From Nevskia sp035651715 (GTDB lineage: Bacteria; Pseudomonadota; Gammaproteobacteria; Nevskiales; Nevskiaceae), in NCBI GenBank assembly GCA_035651715.1, contig DASRFD010000047.1, positions 62,001 to 126,000 on the forward strand: a DNA stretch of 64,000 bases, written 5' to 3'. Position numbers and translations under genes: made by a program. Shown one piece after another: positions 49,149 through 59,563 of the stretch; the first letter of the stretch is position 1, and each line of letters opens with the position of its first letter. Below the pieces are notes generated by a model that was not told the origin of the DNA, did not search any database, and saw nothing but the letters and a program-made list of their open reading frames with translations.

Positions 49149-51263
49149 TCAGCGCCGCTCGCCCTTGCCGCCCGCGGCAGGGGGGAGCGCCTGCTGCTCC
49201 GGCAGGTCCTCCCAGCGGTACAGCACCGGCGGCCGGCCGCCGATCGCCGGCGCCGGGCCGTTCGAGGCCTCGACCTGGGCGCGCCGGGTGTCCTGGTACT
49301 TGCGCTGCGTGTACCAGTCGCTCTGCCCGCGCTCGCGCAGGATCACCGGGTGCAGGAAGATCATCAGGTTGCGGCGGGTGCGGCTGGTGCTGCGCGACTG
49401 GAACAGCCTGCCGAGCAGGGGGATGCTGCTCAGGCCGGGAATGCGGGTGGCGCTGTCGTTGAGCTGGTCGTCGATCAGGCCGCCGATGACCAGCACCTGG
49501 CCGCCCTCGACGCTGACGGTATTGCTGACCGTGCGCTTGTTGGTGATCAGGCTGGCGGTGCCGGCGGTGCCGCTGGCGATGGTGGAGTTCTCGAATTCCA
49601 GCTTGAGGCGGATGGTGTCGCCTTCGCCGATGGTCGGGGTGATGCCGAGCTTGAGGCCGATGTCCTCGCGGTCGATGGTCTGGAACGGGTTGACCGAGCT
49701 GTTGCTGCTGCCGCTGTTGGCGTAGCTGCCGGTCAGCTCCGGCACGCTCTGGCCGACTTCGATCTTGGCCTCCTCGTTGTCGAGGGTCACCAGCGAGGGC
49801 GTGGAAAGGATGTTGGTGGCGGCGTCGCTGGCCAGCGCCTTGACCAGGGCGCCGTAGATCGAGCCGTTGCCGGTCCTGGTGCCGAGCAGGGCGGTGCCGC
49901 CGCTGCCGAGCACGCCGGCGGCGGCCCCGGCCAGGGTGCTGGTGCTGAGGGTGCTGCTGCTGGAGCCGGAGAGGGCGCTGGCGGCGCTGGACAGCGCGCT
50001 GGAGGTGCTGGAGTTGAGGATGCCGGCGGCGGCGACGGCGTTGGGGTTGTAGGCCAGCCAGTCCAGGCCCAGCTCGCTCGACTTGTCGGCGCTGACCTCG
50101 GCGACGATCGCCTCGACCAGCACCTGCGAGCGGCGGATGTCGAGCTGCTCGATGATGCGGCGCAGCTGCTGCAGGGTCTTGGGCGGGGCGGTGATGACCA
50201 GGGCGTTGGTGTCGCGGTCGGCGATCACCCGCAGGCCGGGATTGCTGCTGTCGCCGTAGCCGCCGATCTGCGCCGGGGAAGCGCTGCCGCCGGCGGCGGA
50301 CGAGGCGGACGCGGCCTTCGACAGCGAGCCCAGGCCGCTGGAGGACGAGGCGTCGGAGGAGCTGCCGAACATCGAGCCGCCTCCCGGCTTGCTCCTCGCC
50401 GCGGGCTGGTTGCCGGTGAGCACCGCGGCGAGGGTGTCGGCGTCGGCGTACTTGAGATAGATCACCTGGGTGTCGCCCTCGTTCGGCGTGGGCTGGTCGA
50501 GCCTGGCGATCAGCGCCAGCAGCTGGTCGCGCCCGGCGCGGTCGCCGCCGACCAGCACGCTGTTGCTGCGCGCGTCGGCGATCACCACCGGCTGCGCCGC
50601 GCCGGCGTCGGCCTGGCGGTTCTGCTGCAGCAGCGCGCTGAGGCTGCGCACCAGGTCGTCGGCGGCGGCGTTGCGCAGCGGCACCAGCTCGACGGCGCGG
50701 TCGCCGTTGCGGTCCAGCGCCGCCGCCAGGCGCTCCACCCGCGCCACGTTGGCGGCGCGGTCGGAGACGATCAGGCTGTTGCTGGAGGCGATGGCGGCGA
50801 GCTGGCCGGACTGCGCCACCAGCGGCCGCAGCGCCGCCACCAGCTGCGCCGCCGAGCCGTTGCGCACGTCGATGACGCGGGTCAGCAGCTCGTCGCCGGC
50901 CGCGGCGCCGGCGAGGTCGCCGGCTTCGCTGCGCGCGTTGGCGTCCGGCACGATCTTGATCGCGGCGCCGGCCGGCACGGCGGCGAAGCCGTTCACCGCC
51001 AGCACCGACAGGAAGGTGGCGTAGACCGCGTCGGCGTCCATCGGGCTGGACGAGATCACGGTGACCTTGCCCTTCACCCTCGGGTCGACCACGAAGTTCC
51101 TGCCGGTGACCTCGCTGACGGTGGCGATCAGGGTGGCGATATCCGCTTCCTTGAGGTTGAGCGTGACCACCGCGCCGTCCTTGCCGGCGCGGGCCGCGGT
51201 GGCGAGGACGGCGCAAAGCAGCAGCAGGCGCAGGACCGGGCGCGGAGATCGATGGACGCTCAT
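49149..51263 (-). CDS. gspD: Type II secretion secretin GspD
   Basis: 704 aa from the ATG at 51263, which gives a clean signal peptide (1-26, ending TAARA). N0 domain (VVTLNLKEADIATLIATVSE), then N1-N3 domains (SSNSLIVSDRAANVARVERL and similar repeats), a Ser/Gly-rich N3 insertion, and the secretin barrel with VEGGQVLVIGGLIDDQ and IPGLSSIPLLGRLFQS. It forms the outer-membrane channel of type II secretion. No other gsp gene is in the window, so the inner-membrane platform is encoded elsewhere. It is flanked by surface lipoprotein genes and a secreted protease, and its minus-strand promoter carries a GTAAA-type repeat. Confidence 0.92.
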   Translation of the reverse strand: MSVHRSPRPVLRLLLLCAVLATAARAGKDGAVVTLNLKEADIATLIATVSEVTGRNFVVDPRVKGKVTVISSSPMDADAVYATFLSVLAVNGFAAVPAGAAIKIVPDANARSEAGDLAGAAAGDELLTRVIDVRNGSAAQLVAALRPLVAQSGQLAAIASSNSLIVSDRAANVARVERLAAALDRNGDRAVELVPLRNAAADDLVRSLSALLQQNRQADAGAAQPVVIADARSNSVLVGGDRAGRDQLLALIARLDQPTPNEGDTQVIYLKYADADTLAAVLTGNQPAARSKPGGGSMFGSSSDASSSSGLGSLSKAASASSAAGGSASPAQIGGYGDSSNPGLRVIADRDTNALVITAPPKTLQQLRRIIEQLDIRRSQVLVEAIVAEVSADKSSELGLDWLAYNPNAVAAAGILNSSTSSALSSAASALSGSSSSTLSTSTLAGAAAGVLGSGGTALLGTRTGNGSIYGALVKALASDAATNILSTPSLVTLDNEEAKIEVGQSVPELTGSYANSGSSNSSVNPFQTIDREDIGLKLGITPTIGEGDTIRLKLEFENSTIASGTAGTASLITNKRTVSNTVSVEGGQVLVIGGLIDDQLNDSATRIPGLSSIPLLGRLFQSRSTSRTRRNLMIFLHPVILRERGQSDWYTQRKYQDTRRAQVEASNGPAPAIGGRPPVLYRWEDLPEQQALPPAAGGKGERR

Positions 51264-51383
51264 GGATCGGGTGAAGGGGCAGGGCGGAAGGTGCCGCCTT
51301 CGCCGGGTCCGGTGGAGGGTCATCGTCACGGAGCAACAACCCACATCGGCGGGGCACGGGACCCGGGCGAAGAGCGGCCGCGT

Positions 51384-51434
51384 ATTGTTAGCAGCGCCGG
51401 CGCCGCGGCGCGGCGGAATTAACCGGAGCTTTAC
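51384..51434 (-). promoter_or_regulatory. Promoter with GTAAA direct repeat (gspD, minus strand)
   Basis: On the minus strand GTAAA (51434-51430), six bases, GTTAA (51423-51419), again an 11-base period. After 26 bases comes GCTAACAAT (51392-51384), a -10-like element at the same distance as in the four plus-strand copies. The second half-site has one mismatch. It drives gspD away from the NHL lipoprotein. Confidence 0.55.
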
Positions 51435-51453
51435 GTCGCGGCGCGCACGGCTC

Positions 51454-51505
51454 TTGTAAAACTTTGGTAAAGGCGGACGGGACGGTACCCGGCGCTGCCG
51501 CAAAG
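51454..51505 (+). promoter_or_regulatory. Promoter with GTAAA direct repeat (NHL lipoprotein)
   Basis: TTGTAAA-N6-GTAAA at 51454-51471. The weak -10 candidate CCGCAAAG lies 26 bases downstream (51498-51505). It sits 19 bases from the oppositely oriented gspD copy, so both genes could be controlled by one nucleoprotein complex. The remaining 283-base divergent gap holds nothing else I recognise. Confidence 0.55.
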
Positions 51506-51546
51506 TGGCGCCGCGCGGCGCAGGCCGCACCACCGAAGGAACCGTC

Positions 51547-52854
51547 ATGATCAAAGCTCCCGCCCGGTCGGGCGCCCTGGCGCTCGCCGCCGTCGCCGCG
51601 CTCGCCGCATGCGGCGGCACCTCCGGCAGCAGCTGCCACAACCTCCCGCTCGCCACCGGCCTGATCGGACAGTCCGTCTACACCAGCGCCACCGCCAATC
51701 CCGACGGCGTCGACAGCAGCCACATCAGCGGGCCGCGCGGCGCGGTGGCGACGGGCGGCAGCCTGATGTACGTGGTCGATACGCTCAACAGCCGCATCCT
51801 CGGCTACCACAGCGTGCCGGCCAGCCCCGGCGCCGCCGCCGACTTCGAGCTGGGGCAGGGCGATGCCGGCGGCACCGACTTTTCCGACAACGGCACCAAC
51901 GGCGGCGCCAACGGCCTGGCCAATCCCGGCAAGGTGTCCATCGGCAGCTACAACGGCGCCAGCTACCTGGTGGTGGCCGACACCGCCAACAACCGCGTGC
52001 TGATCTGGGATTCGCTGCCCACCGCCAATGTGCCGGCGTCCTACGTCATCGGCCAGGCCGGCTACGACGGCGACTCGCCCAACCAGGGCAACGCCGCGCC
52101 CACCGGCGCCACGCTCAGCAATCCGACCTCGGCGATGATCGCCAACGGCAAGCTGTTCGTCGCCGACCAGAACAACAACCGCATCCTGATCTACAACATG
52201 GCGGGCCTGGCCACCGGCATGAGCGCGCAGTACGTGCTGGGCCAGTCCGGCTTCACCACCGCCACCGCCGGCATCGACACCTATTCCGCCACCAGCCTGA
52301 GCTACACCATGGCGATGAACCAGCCCTCGGACCTGTGGACCGACGGCCGCGGCAACCTGTTCATCGCCGACACCGGCAACAACCGCGTGCTGTACTACTC
52401 GGTGGTGCCCACCGGCAACAACCCGCAGGCCACCTACGTCATCGGCCAAACCGGCTTCACCCAGAACAGCTCCGGCTCCGGCACGCAGCACTTCGACGCG
52501 CCCTGGGGCGTGTACTCCGACGGCTCCAACCTCTATGTCGGCGACACCGGCAACAACCGCGTGCTGCAGTTCTCGCTCAGCTCGCTGGCCTCCGGCGCGG
52601 AAGCCGAGTACGTGTTCGGCCAGCAGGACTTCACCCACACCGCCTACAACGACGACGACCAGAACGGCGAAAACGGCGACCAGCAGAACGACCAGACCAA
52701 CGCCAATCCCACCGACAACACCCTGCACAGCCCCAAGGGCGTCTACGCCACGTCCGGCGGCGCGCTGTACGTGGCGGACTCCGGCAACAACCGCATCCTG
52801 CAGTTCGCCAGCGACGGCGGCGTCAACGGCACCGACACCAGCCTGTGCCAGTGA
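51547..52854 (+). CDS. NHL-repeat beta-propeller lipoprotein
   Basis: 435 aa from the ATG after GAAGGA. Lipobox LAACGG (Cys at about residue 22). The mature part contains at least five NHL blades with the consensus VADTGNNRVL (VVADTANNRVLIW, VADQNNNRILIY, IADTGNNRVLYY, VGDTGNNRVLQF, VADSGNNRILQF) alternating with YVIGQAGY-type repeats. NHL propellers are ligand- or protein-binding platforms. An Asp/Asn/Gln-rich stretch (NDDDQNGENGDQQN) precedes the last blade. It is divergent from gspD, with the GTAAA repeat in its promoter. Confidence 0.88.
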   Translation: MIKAPARSGALALAAVAALAACGGTSGSSCHNLPLATGLIGQSVYTSATANPDGVDSSHISGPRGAVATGGSLMYVVDTLNSRILGYHSVPASPGAAADFELGQGDAGGTDFSDNGTNGGANGLANPGKVSIGSYNGASYLVVADTANNRVLIWDSLPTANVPASYVIGQAGYDGDSPNQGNAAPTGATLSNPTSAMIANGKLFVADQNNNRILIYNMAGLATGMSAQYVLGQSGFTTATAGIDTYSATSLSYTMAMNQPSDLWTDGRGNLFIADTGNNRVLYYSVVPTGNNPQATYVIGQTGFTQNSSGSGTQHFDAPWGVYSDGSNLYVGDTGNNRVLQFSLSSLASGAEAEYVFGQQDFTHTAYNDDDQNGENGDQQNDQTNANPTDNTLHSPKGVYATSGGALYVADSGNNRILQFASDGGVNGTDTSLCQ

Positions 52855-52866
52855 AGGCCGGGGCGC

Positions 52867-52918
52867 TTGTGAAGGATTGGTAAAAGAGCGCGGCGCCGCC
52901 GGCCGCGCCGCCTATGCT
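52867..52918 (+). promoter_or_regulatory. Promoter with GTAAA direct repeat (sedolisin operon)
   Basis: TTGTGAA-N6-GTAAA (52867-52884), one mismatch in the first half-site. 26 bases further lies CCTATGCT with a good -10 hexamer TATGCT (52913-52918). The start would be near 52925, in the 173-base gap before the protease ATG. Confidence 0.62.
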
Positions 52919-53027
52919 GCCGCCGCCCGCGCCTGCGGCGGCGGCGTGAATCCGGAACACCCCGCGCGGTGCGAGCGGGACCGGGGTCGCAATGGATCTG
53001 CCTGGGCCGAATGCCCTCGGGGAGGAG

Positions 53028-55172
53028 ATGAAAACAGCAACGGCCGGCCGCATCCCCCATCGCGGGCTCCTGCTGGCTGCCTGCCTCGCGGCCGCCTGCG
53101 CCGCCGCCCGGGCCGCGCCGGAGCGCCGCATCGTGCAGGTCATCGACCTGAGCCCCGCGGTGGTCCTGCGCGGCGGCGTGCAGCCGCAGGCGCAGGCGCG
53201 CTACGACCGCGGCCGCGCCGACGGCGAGCAGGTGCTGCACGGCCTGACCCTGCGCTTCCGCCTGTCCGACGCGCAGCAGCAGGCGCTGGACCGGCTGCTG
53301 CGCGAGCAGCAGGATGCGGCCTCGCCGCAGTACCACGCCTGGCTCAGTCCCGCCGAGTACCGCGAGCGCTTCGGCATGAGCCAGGACGACCTGGCGGCGG
53401 CGCAGACCTGGCTGCGGGCGCAGGGCTTCAGCATCGAGGGCATCGCCAGCAACGCCAACCGCATCAGCTTCGGCGGCAGCGTGGCCCAGGTCGAGGCGGC
53501 GTTCCACACCGAGATGCACCGCTACCGCGTCGGCGGCGAAAGCCACCTGGCCAACGCCACCGCGCCCGCGCTGCCGTCGGCGCTGGCCGGCGTGGCGATC
53601 GGCCTGGGCAACCTGTCCGACTTCCGGCCGCGGCCGCGCGGCCGCGCGCTGCGCCGCAGGATCGCCGCGGCGCCGCGCTTCACCTCCGGCGTCTCCGGAC
53701 GCCACTACCTGGCGCCGGGCGACTTCGCCACCGTCTACGGCCTGCAGGCGCTGTACAGCGCCGGCATCCGCGGCGCCGGCCAGAAGCTGGCGGTGGTGGG
53801 GCAGAGCGCGATCCGCAACAGCGACATCAGCGCCTTCCGCAGCGCCGCCGGCCTGTCTTCCAACCTGCCGGCCTCGATCCTGGTGCCGCACAGCGGCAGC
53901 TCGACCATCCAGAGCGAGTCCGGCGACGAGGCCGAGTCCGACCTCGACCTGGAGTGGTCCGGCGCCGTCGCCCCGGACGCCTCGGTCTATTTCGTCTACA
54001 CCGGCGGCGACGGCAACTACGGCGTGTTCGACGCGCTGACCTACGCGGTGGACAACGACATCGCGCCGCTGATCAGTCTCAGCTACGGCGCCTGCGAGCA
54101 GGAGATCGGCGGCGGCGACATCGCGGCGCTGGAGAGCGTGCTGCAGCAGGCCGGCGCCCAGGGCCAGACCGTGGTGGCCGCCTCCGGCGACAGCGGCGCG
54201 GCCGACTGCGACTATTCCACGGCGGCCGATACCGTCAGCGAGGCCAGCCACGGCCTGGCGGTGGACTACCCGGCGTCCTCGGCCTACGTCACCGGCGTCG
54301 GCGGCAGCGGCTTCGTCGAGGGCAGCGGCAACTACTGGAGCGCGGCCAACGACGGCTACAACGCCTCGGCCCTGTCCTACATCCCGGAAGCGGCCTGGAA
54401 CGACAGCTCCCCGGCCTACGGCCTGGCCGCTTCCGGCGGCGGCCGCAGCCGGCTGTTCGCCAAGCCGTCGTGGCAGAGCGGCAGCGGCGTGCCGGCCGAC
54501 GGCGTGCGCGACGTGCCGGACCTGGCGCTGGCCGCCAGCCCGGAGCACGACGGCTATCTGTACTGCACCGGCGGCAGCTGCGTCGACGGCTTCCGCGACA
54601 GCCTCGGCACCCTCGGCGTGGCCGGCGGCACCTCGTTCGGCGCGCCCGCCTTCACCGCGGTGCTGGCGCTGCTGGCGCAGAAGACCGGCGCCGCCGCGCT
54701 CGGCAACGTCAATCCGCGCCTCTATGCCCTGGCCGCCGCGTCGGGCGGCGTGTTCCACGACATCGCCGCCGGCGGCAACCAGGTGCCCTGCACCGCCGGC
54801 AGCAGCGACTGCGGCAGCGGCGGCAGCCTCGGCTACAGCGCCGCCGCCGGCTACGACCTGGCCACCGGCCTGGGCAGCATCGACGGCTTCAACCTCGCCG
54901 ACCAGTGGCTGGCCGCCTCCGGCGGCAGCTCGGGGGGTTCGGGTTCCAGCGGCGGCTCGGGCAGTTCGTCCTCTTCGGGCAGTGCCGCGGAAACCACCTC
55001 CGGCGCCGCGGCGCCGTCCGCCGGCGGCGCCTTCGATCCGGCGCTGCTGCCGGTGCTCGCCATGCTGCTGCCGCTGCGCTTGCGCCGAGCGGCCGTTCGG
55101 AAAAGGAAGCCGCTGAACGCCGCGACGCCGCGCCCGCGCCGAAGCCGCTTCAAGGAGCATCCATGCGCTTGA
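53028..55172 (+). CDS. Sedolisin (S53) serine-carboxyl protease with C-terminal anchor
   Basis: 714 aa from the ATG after GGGGAGG; an ATG 36 bases earlier would only lengthen the signal peptide (1-29, ending ARA). Pro-kumamolisin activation domain (about 35-200), then the peptidase with Glu303 and Asp307 (EAESDLDLEW), Asp388 (AASGDSGA) and nucleophile Ser536 (GGTSFGAP), plus the calcium-site region DLATGLGSIDG. A Gly/Ser linker (630-665) is followed by a membrane helix (672-684) and an Arg/Lys-rich tail, resembling a GlyGly-CTERM sorting signal, though the tail is unusually long. Probably exported by type II secretion and held at the surface. Overlaps the DUF4394 gene. Confidence 0.9.
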   Translation: MKTATAGRIPHRGLLLAACLAAACAAARAAPERRIVQVIDLSPAVVLRGGVQPQAQARYDRGRADGEQVLHGLTLRFRLSDAQQQALDRLLREQQDAASPQYHAWLSPAEYRERFGMSQDDLAAAQTWLRAQGFSIEGIASNANRISFGGSVAQVEAAFHTEMHRYRVGGESHLANATAPALPSALAGVAIGLGNLSDFRPRPRGRALRRRIAAAPRFTSGVSGRHYLAPGDFATVYGLQALYSAGIRGAGQKLAVVGQSAIRNSDISAFRSAAGLSSNLPASILVPHSGSSTIQSESGDEAESDLDLEWSGAVAPDASVYFVYTGGDGNYGVFDALTYAVDNDIAPLISLSYGACEQEIGGGDIAALESVLQQAGAQGQTVVAASGDSGAADCDYSTAADTVSEASHGLAVDYPASSAYVTGVGGSGFVEGSGNYWSAANDGYNASALSYIPEAAWNDSSPAYGLAASGGGRSRLFAKPSWQSGSGVPADGVRDVPDLALAASPEHDGYLYCTGGSCVDGFRDSLGTLGVAGGTSFGAPAFTAVLALLAQKTGAAALGNVNPRLYALAAASGGVFHDIAAGGNQVPCTAGSSDCGSGGSLGYSAAAGYDLATGLGSIDGFNLADQWLAASGGSSGGSGSSGGSGSSSSSGSAAETTSGAAAPSAGGAFDPALLPVLAMLLPLRLRRAAVRKRKPLNAATPRPRRSRFKEHPCA

Positions 55173-56017
55173 ACCATCCAATGCCCCGGGAGACCCGCGT
55201 GCGCCCCATCCTCTGCTGCATCCTGCTGCTCGCCGCCCTGGCCCTGGCCGCCTGCAAGAACAACCACACCGCCTACGTGCTGACCAGCACCGGCAAGATC
55301 CTGCGCTTCGGCACCAACACCCCCGGCACCATCGACAACAGCGCCGCGGTCAGCGGCCTGTCCTCCGGCGTCAGCCTGGTGCAGATCGGCTACCGCCCGG
55401 AAGACGCGCAGCTCTACGGCGTCACCAGCGGCAACGAGCTGGCCACGGTCGACCCGGACAGCGGCGTGGCCACGGTGGTGTCGGCCAGCGCCTTCAGCAG
55501 CGACAGCCTGTCCGGCGCGGCGGCCTCCTTCGACCCGGTGCACGACCAGCTGCGCCTGGTCAGCACCGAGTACAACCTGCGCGTGAATCCCGACGGCACC
55601 CTGGCCAAGTCCGCCACCAAGCTGGCCTTCGCCAGCGGCGACGACAACAGCGGCAAGACGCCGCAGATCGCCGCCATCGCCTACGACAACGCCGTGTCCG
55701 GCGCCTCCAGCACCACGCTCTACGCGCTCGACGTCACCACCCACGAGCTGCTGCGGGTCGGCGACGCCGGCACCGGCTCGGTCGGCAGCGTCGACGACGG
55801 CCTGCTGCACAGCATCGGCAGCACCGGCGTCGGCTTCACCGCCGACGCCGGCTTCAGCGTCCGCTCCGACAACAGCGCCTATGCCGTGCTGCAGCCGAGC
55901 GGCAGCGGCGCCGCGCTCTACACCCTCGACCTGGACAAGGGCACCGCCACGGAGGTCGGCAGCATCGGCGACGGCGACCAGACGATCATCTCGCTGGCGA
56001 TGCCGGCGGGCGACTGA
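55163..56017 (+). CDS. DUF4394 lipoprotein
   Basis: 284 aa; AAGGAG site eight bases before the ATG, which overlaps the last codons of the protease. Lipobox ALAAC (Cys about residue 31). The mature protein is a predicted beta-propeller-like DUF4394: AYVLTSTGKILRFGTNTPGT, AAASFDPVHDQLRLVST, NLRVNPDGTLA, LYALDVTTHELLRVGDAGT. Function of the family is unknown. Co-transcription with the sedolisin suggests a surface partner, substrate or inhibitor of the protease. Confidence 0.87.
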   Translation: MRLNHPMPRETRVRPILCCILLLAALALAACKNNHTAYVLTSTGKILRFGTNTPGTIDNSAAVSGLSSGVSLVQIGYRPEDAQLYGVTSGNELATVDPDSGVATVVSASAFSSDSLSGAAASFDPVHDQLRLVSTEYNLRVNPDGTLAKSATKLAFASGDDNSGKTPQIAAIAYDNAVSGASSTTLYALDVTTHELLRVGDAGTGSVGSVDDGLLHSIGSTGVGFTADAGFSVRSDNSAYAVLQPSGSGAALYTLDLDKGTATEVGSIGDGDQTIISLAMPAGD

Positions 56018-56063
56018 CCGCCGCAGTCCTGCTTCCGCGCGCGGGGAAGAGGCGACCAGGCGA

Positions 56064-56115
56064 TTGTAAAGAGCGGGTAAATCCCCCCGCTGCGGGCGGC
56101 GGGCGATCCTAAGAT
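56064..56115 (+). promoter_or_regulatory. Promoter with GTAAA direct repeat (two-component operon)
   Basis: TTGTAAA-N6-GTAAA (56064-56081), then 26 bases, then CCTAAGAT with a -10 hexamer TAAGAT (56110-56115). It would start transcription near 56122, about 210 bases before the response regulator, implying autoregulation. Confidence 0.65.
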
Positions 56116-56169
56116 GGCGGCACAGACAAAGCGGTCCCGGCAGGCAAAGCGCCTGCACGCGTCGAACCT

Positions 56170-56275
56170 CACCGTCCATTCCCCTGGCGACGGTGATCGG
56201 CCGGCCGGCGTCCTTCCCTAGCGCCGGCCACTGCGGGGGCGCCAGCGAACTCAGTTCCCCTGCCTCGCTGGCGCC
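56170..56275 (+). promoter_or_regulatory. Structured leader with two hairpins
   Basis: Inside the long 5' leader of the two-component operon: CACCGTC (56170-56176) pairs with GACGGTG (56189-56195), and GGCGCCAGCGA (56238-56248) pairs perfectly with TCGCTGGCGCC (56265-56275) around a 16-base loop. No U-run follows, so these are not simple terminators. They may affect translation or mRNA stability. No known riboswitch was recognised. The rest of the 317-base gap shows nothing else. Confidence 0.5.
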
Positions 56276-56334
56276 TCCACTTTCATTTCCGCCGGCATTG
56301 CGCCGATTTGAATTCCGGAGCGGCAAGCGATCAA

Positions 56335-57087
56335 ATGAACACGAATCCATCCTACAGCCGTGCGATGAAACCCGAAGAGCGGGTGCCGGCGCGCATCCTG
56401 CTGGTCGACGACGACCGCAAGCTGGCGGGCATGCTGGCCGAGTTCCTGGAGGCGCAGGCCTACACCGTCGCCGTGGTCCACGACGGCGGCGAGGGCCTGG
56501 CGCGGCTGCGCGCCGAGCCCTGGGACCTGGTGGTGCTGGACGTGATGATGCCGCGCGTCAACGGCTTCGAGGTGCTGCGCCTGCTGCGGCAGAGCTCGCA
56601 GCTGCCGGTGCTGATGCTCACCGCGCGCGGCGGCGACGAAGACCGCATCAAGGGCCTGGAGGGCGGCGCCGACGACTATGTCGCCAAGACCGCCTCCTCG
56701 CGCGAGCTGCTGGCGCGCATCCGCGCCCTGCTGCGCCGCGCCCGCAGCGCGCCGGCGGCCGAGCCGCAGCGCGAGATCGTCGTCGGCGAGCTGCGCATCG
56801 ACGGTGGCGCGCGTACCGCCATGCTCGGCGGCGCGCGGGTGGCGCTGACGCCGGTGGAGTTCGACCTGCTGCTGGCGCTGGCGCGCTACCGCGGCAACGT
56901 GCGCTCGCGCGAGCAGCTGATGGAGCAGGTGCGCGACCGCGAGTTCGAGGTGTTCGACCGCTCCATCGACGTGCACATCGCCAGCCTGCGCCGCAAGCTG
57001 GCCGACGACCCGCGCGCGCCGCGCTACATCCGCACCGTGCGCACGGTGGGCTACATGCTGGTGGACGGCGGGGAGCGGCCGCAGTGA
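56335..57087 (+). CDS. CpxR-like OmpR-family response regulator
   Basis: 250 aa from the ATG at 56335. The receiver domain has the Asp triad (LLVDDDRKL) with phosphoacceptor Asp69 (LDVMMPRVNGFEV), LTARGGDEDRIKGLEGGADD, and Lys in VAKTAS, where most relatives have KPF. The winged helix (about 155-245) includes LTPVEFDLLLALAR, REQLMEQV, SIDVHIASLRRKL and YIRTVRTVGYMLV. Closest in feel to CpxR. Its predicted DNA site, GTAAA repeats at 11 bases, occurs upstream of its own operon and four neighbours. The kinase gene follows 22 bases later. Confidence 0.92.
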   Translation: MNTNPSYSRAMKPEERVPARILLVDDDRKLAGMLAEFLEAQAYTVAVVHDGGEGLARLRAEPWDLVVLDVMMPRVNGFEVLRLLRQSSQLPVLMLTARGGDEDRIKGLEGGADDYVAKTASSRELLARIRALLRRARSAPAAEPQREIVVGELRIDGGARTAMLGGARVALTPVEFDLLLALARYRGNVRSREQLMEQVRDREFEVFDRSIDVHIASLRRKLADDPRAPRYIRTVRTVGYMLVDGGERPQ

Positions 57088-57109
57088 GCCGGCGCCGCCG
57101 CAGGCTGCG

Positions 57110-58696
<1,587 letters not shown>

Positions 58697-58717
58697 AGCG
58701 CCGGCCGGCCCGGGGTT

Positions 58718-59524
<807 letters not shown>

Positions 59525-59563
59525 GAGAGTCCTTATCCGATGTGAGTGAATTGCCGGCCGGCG

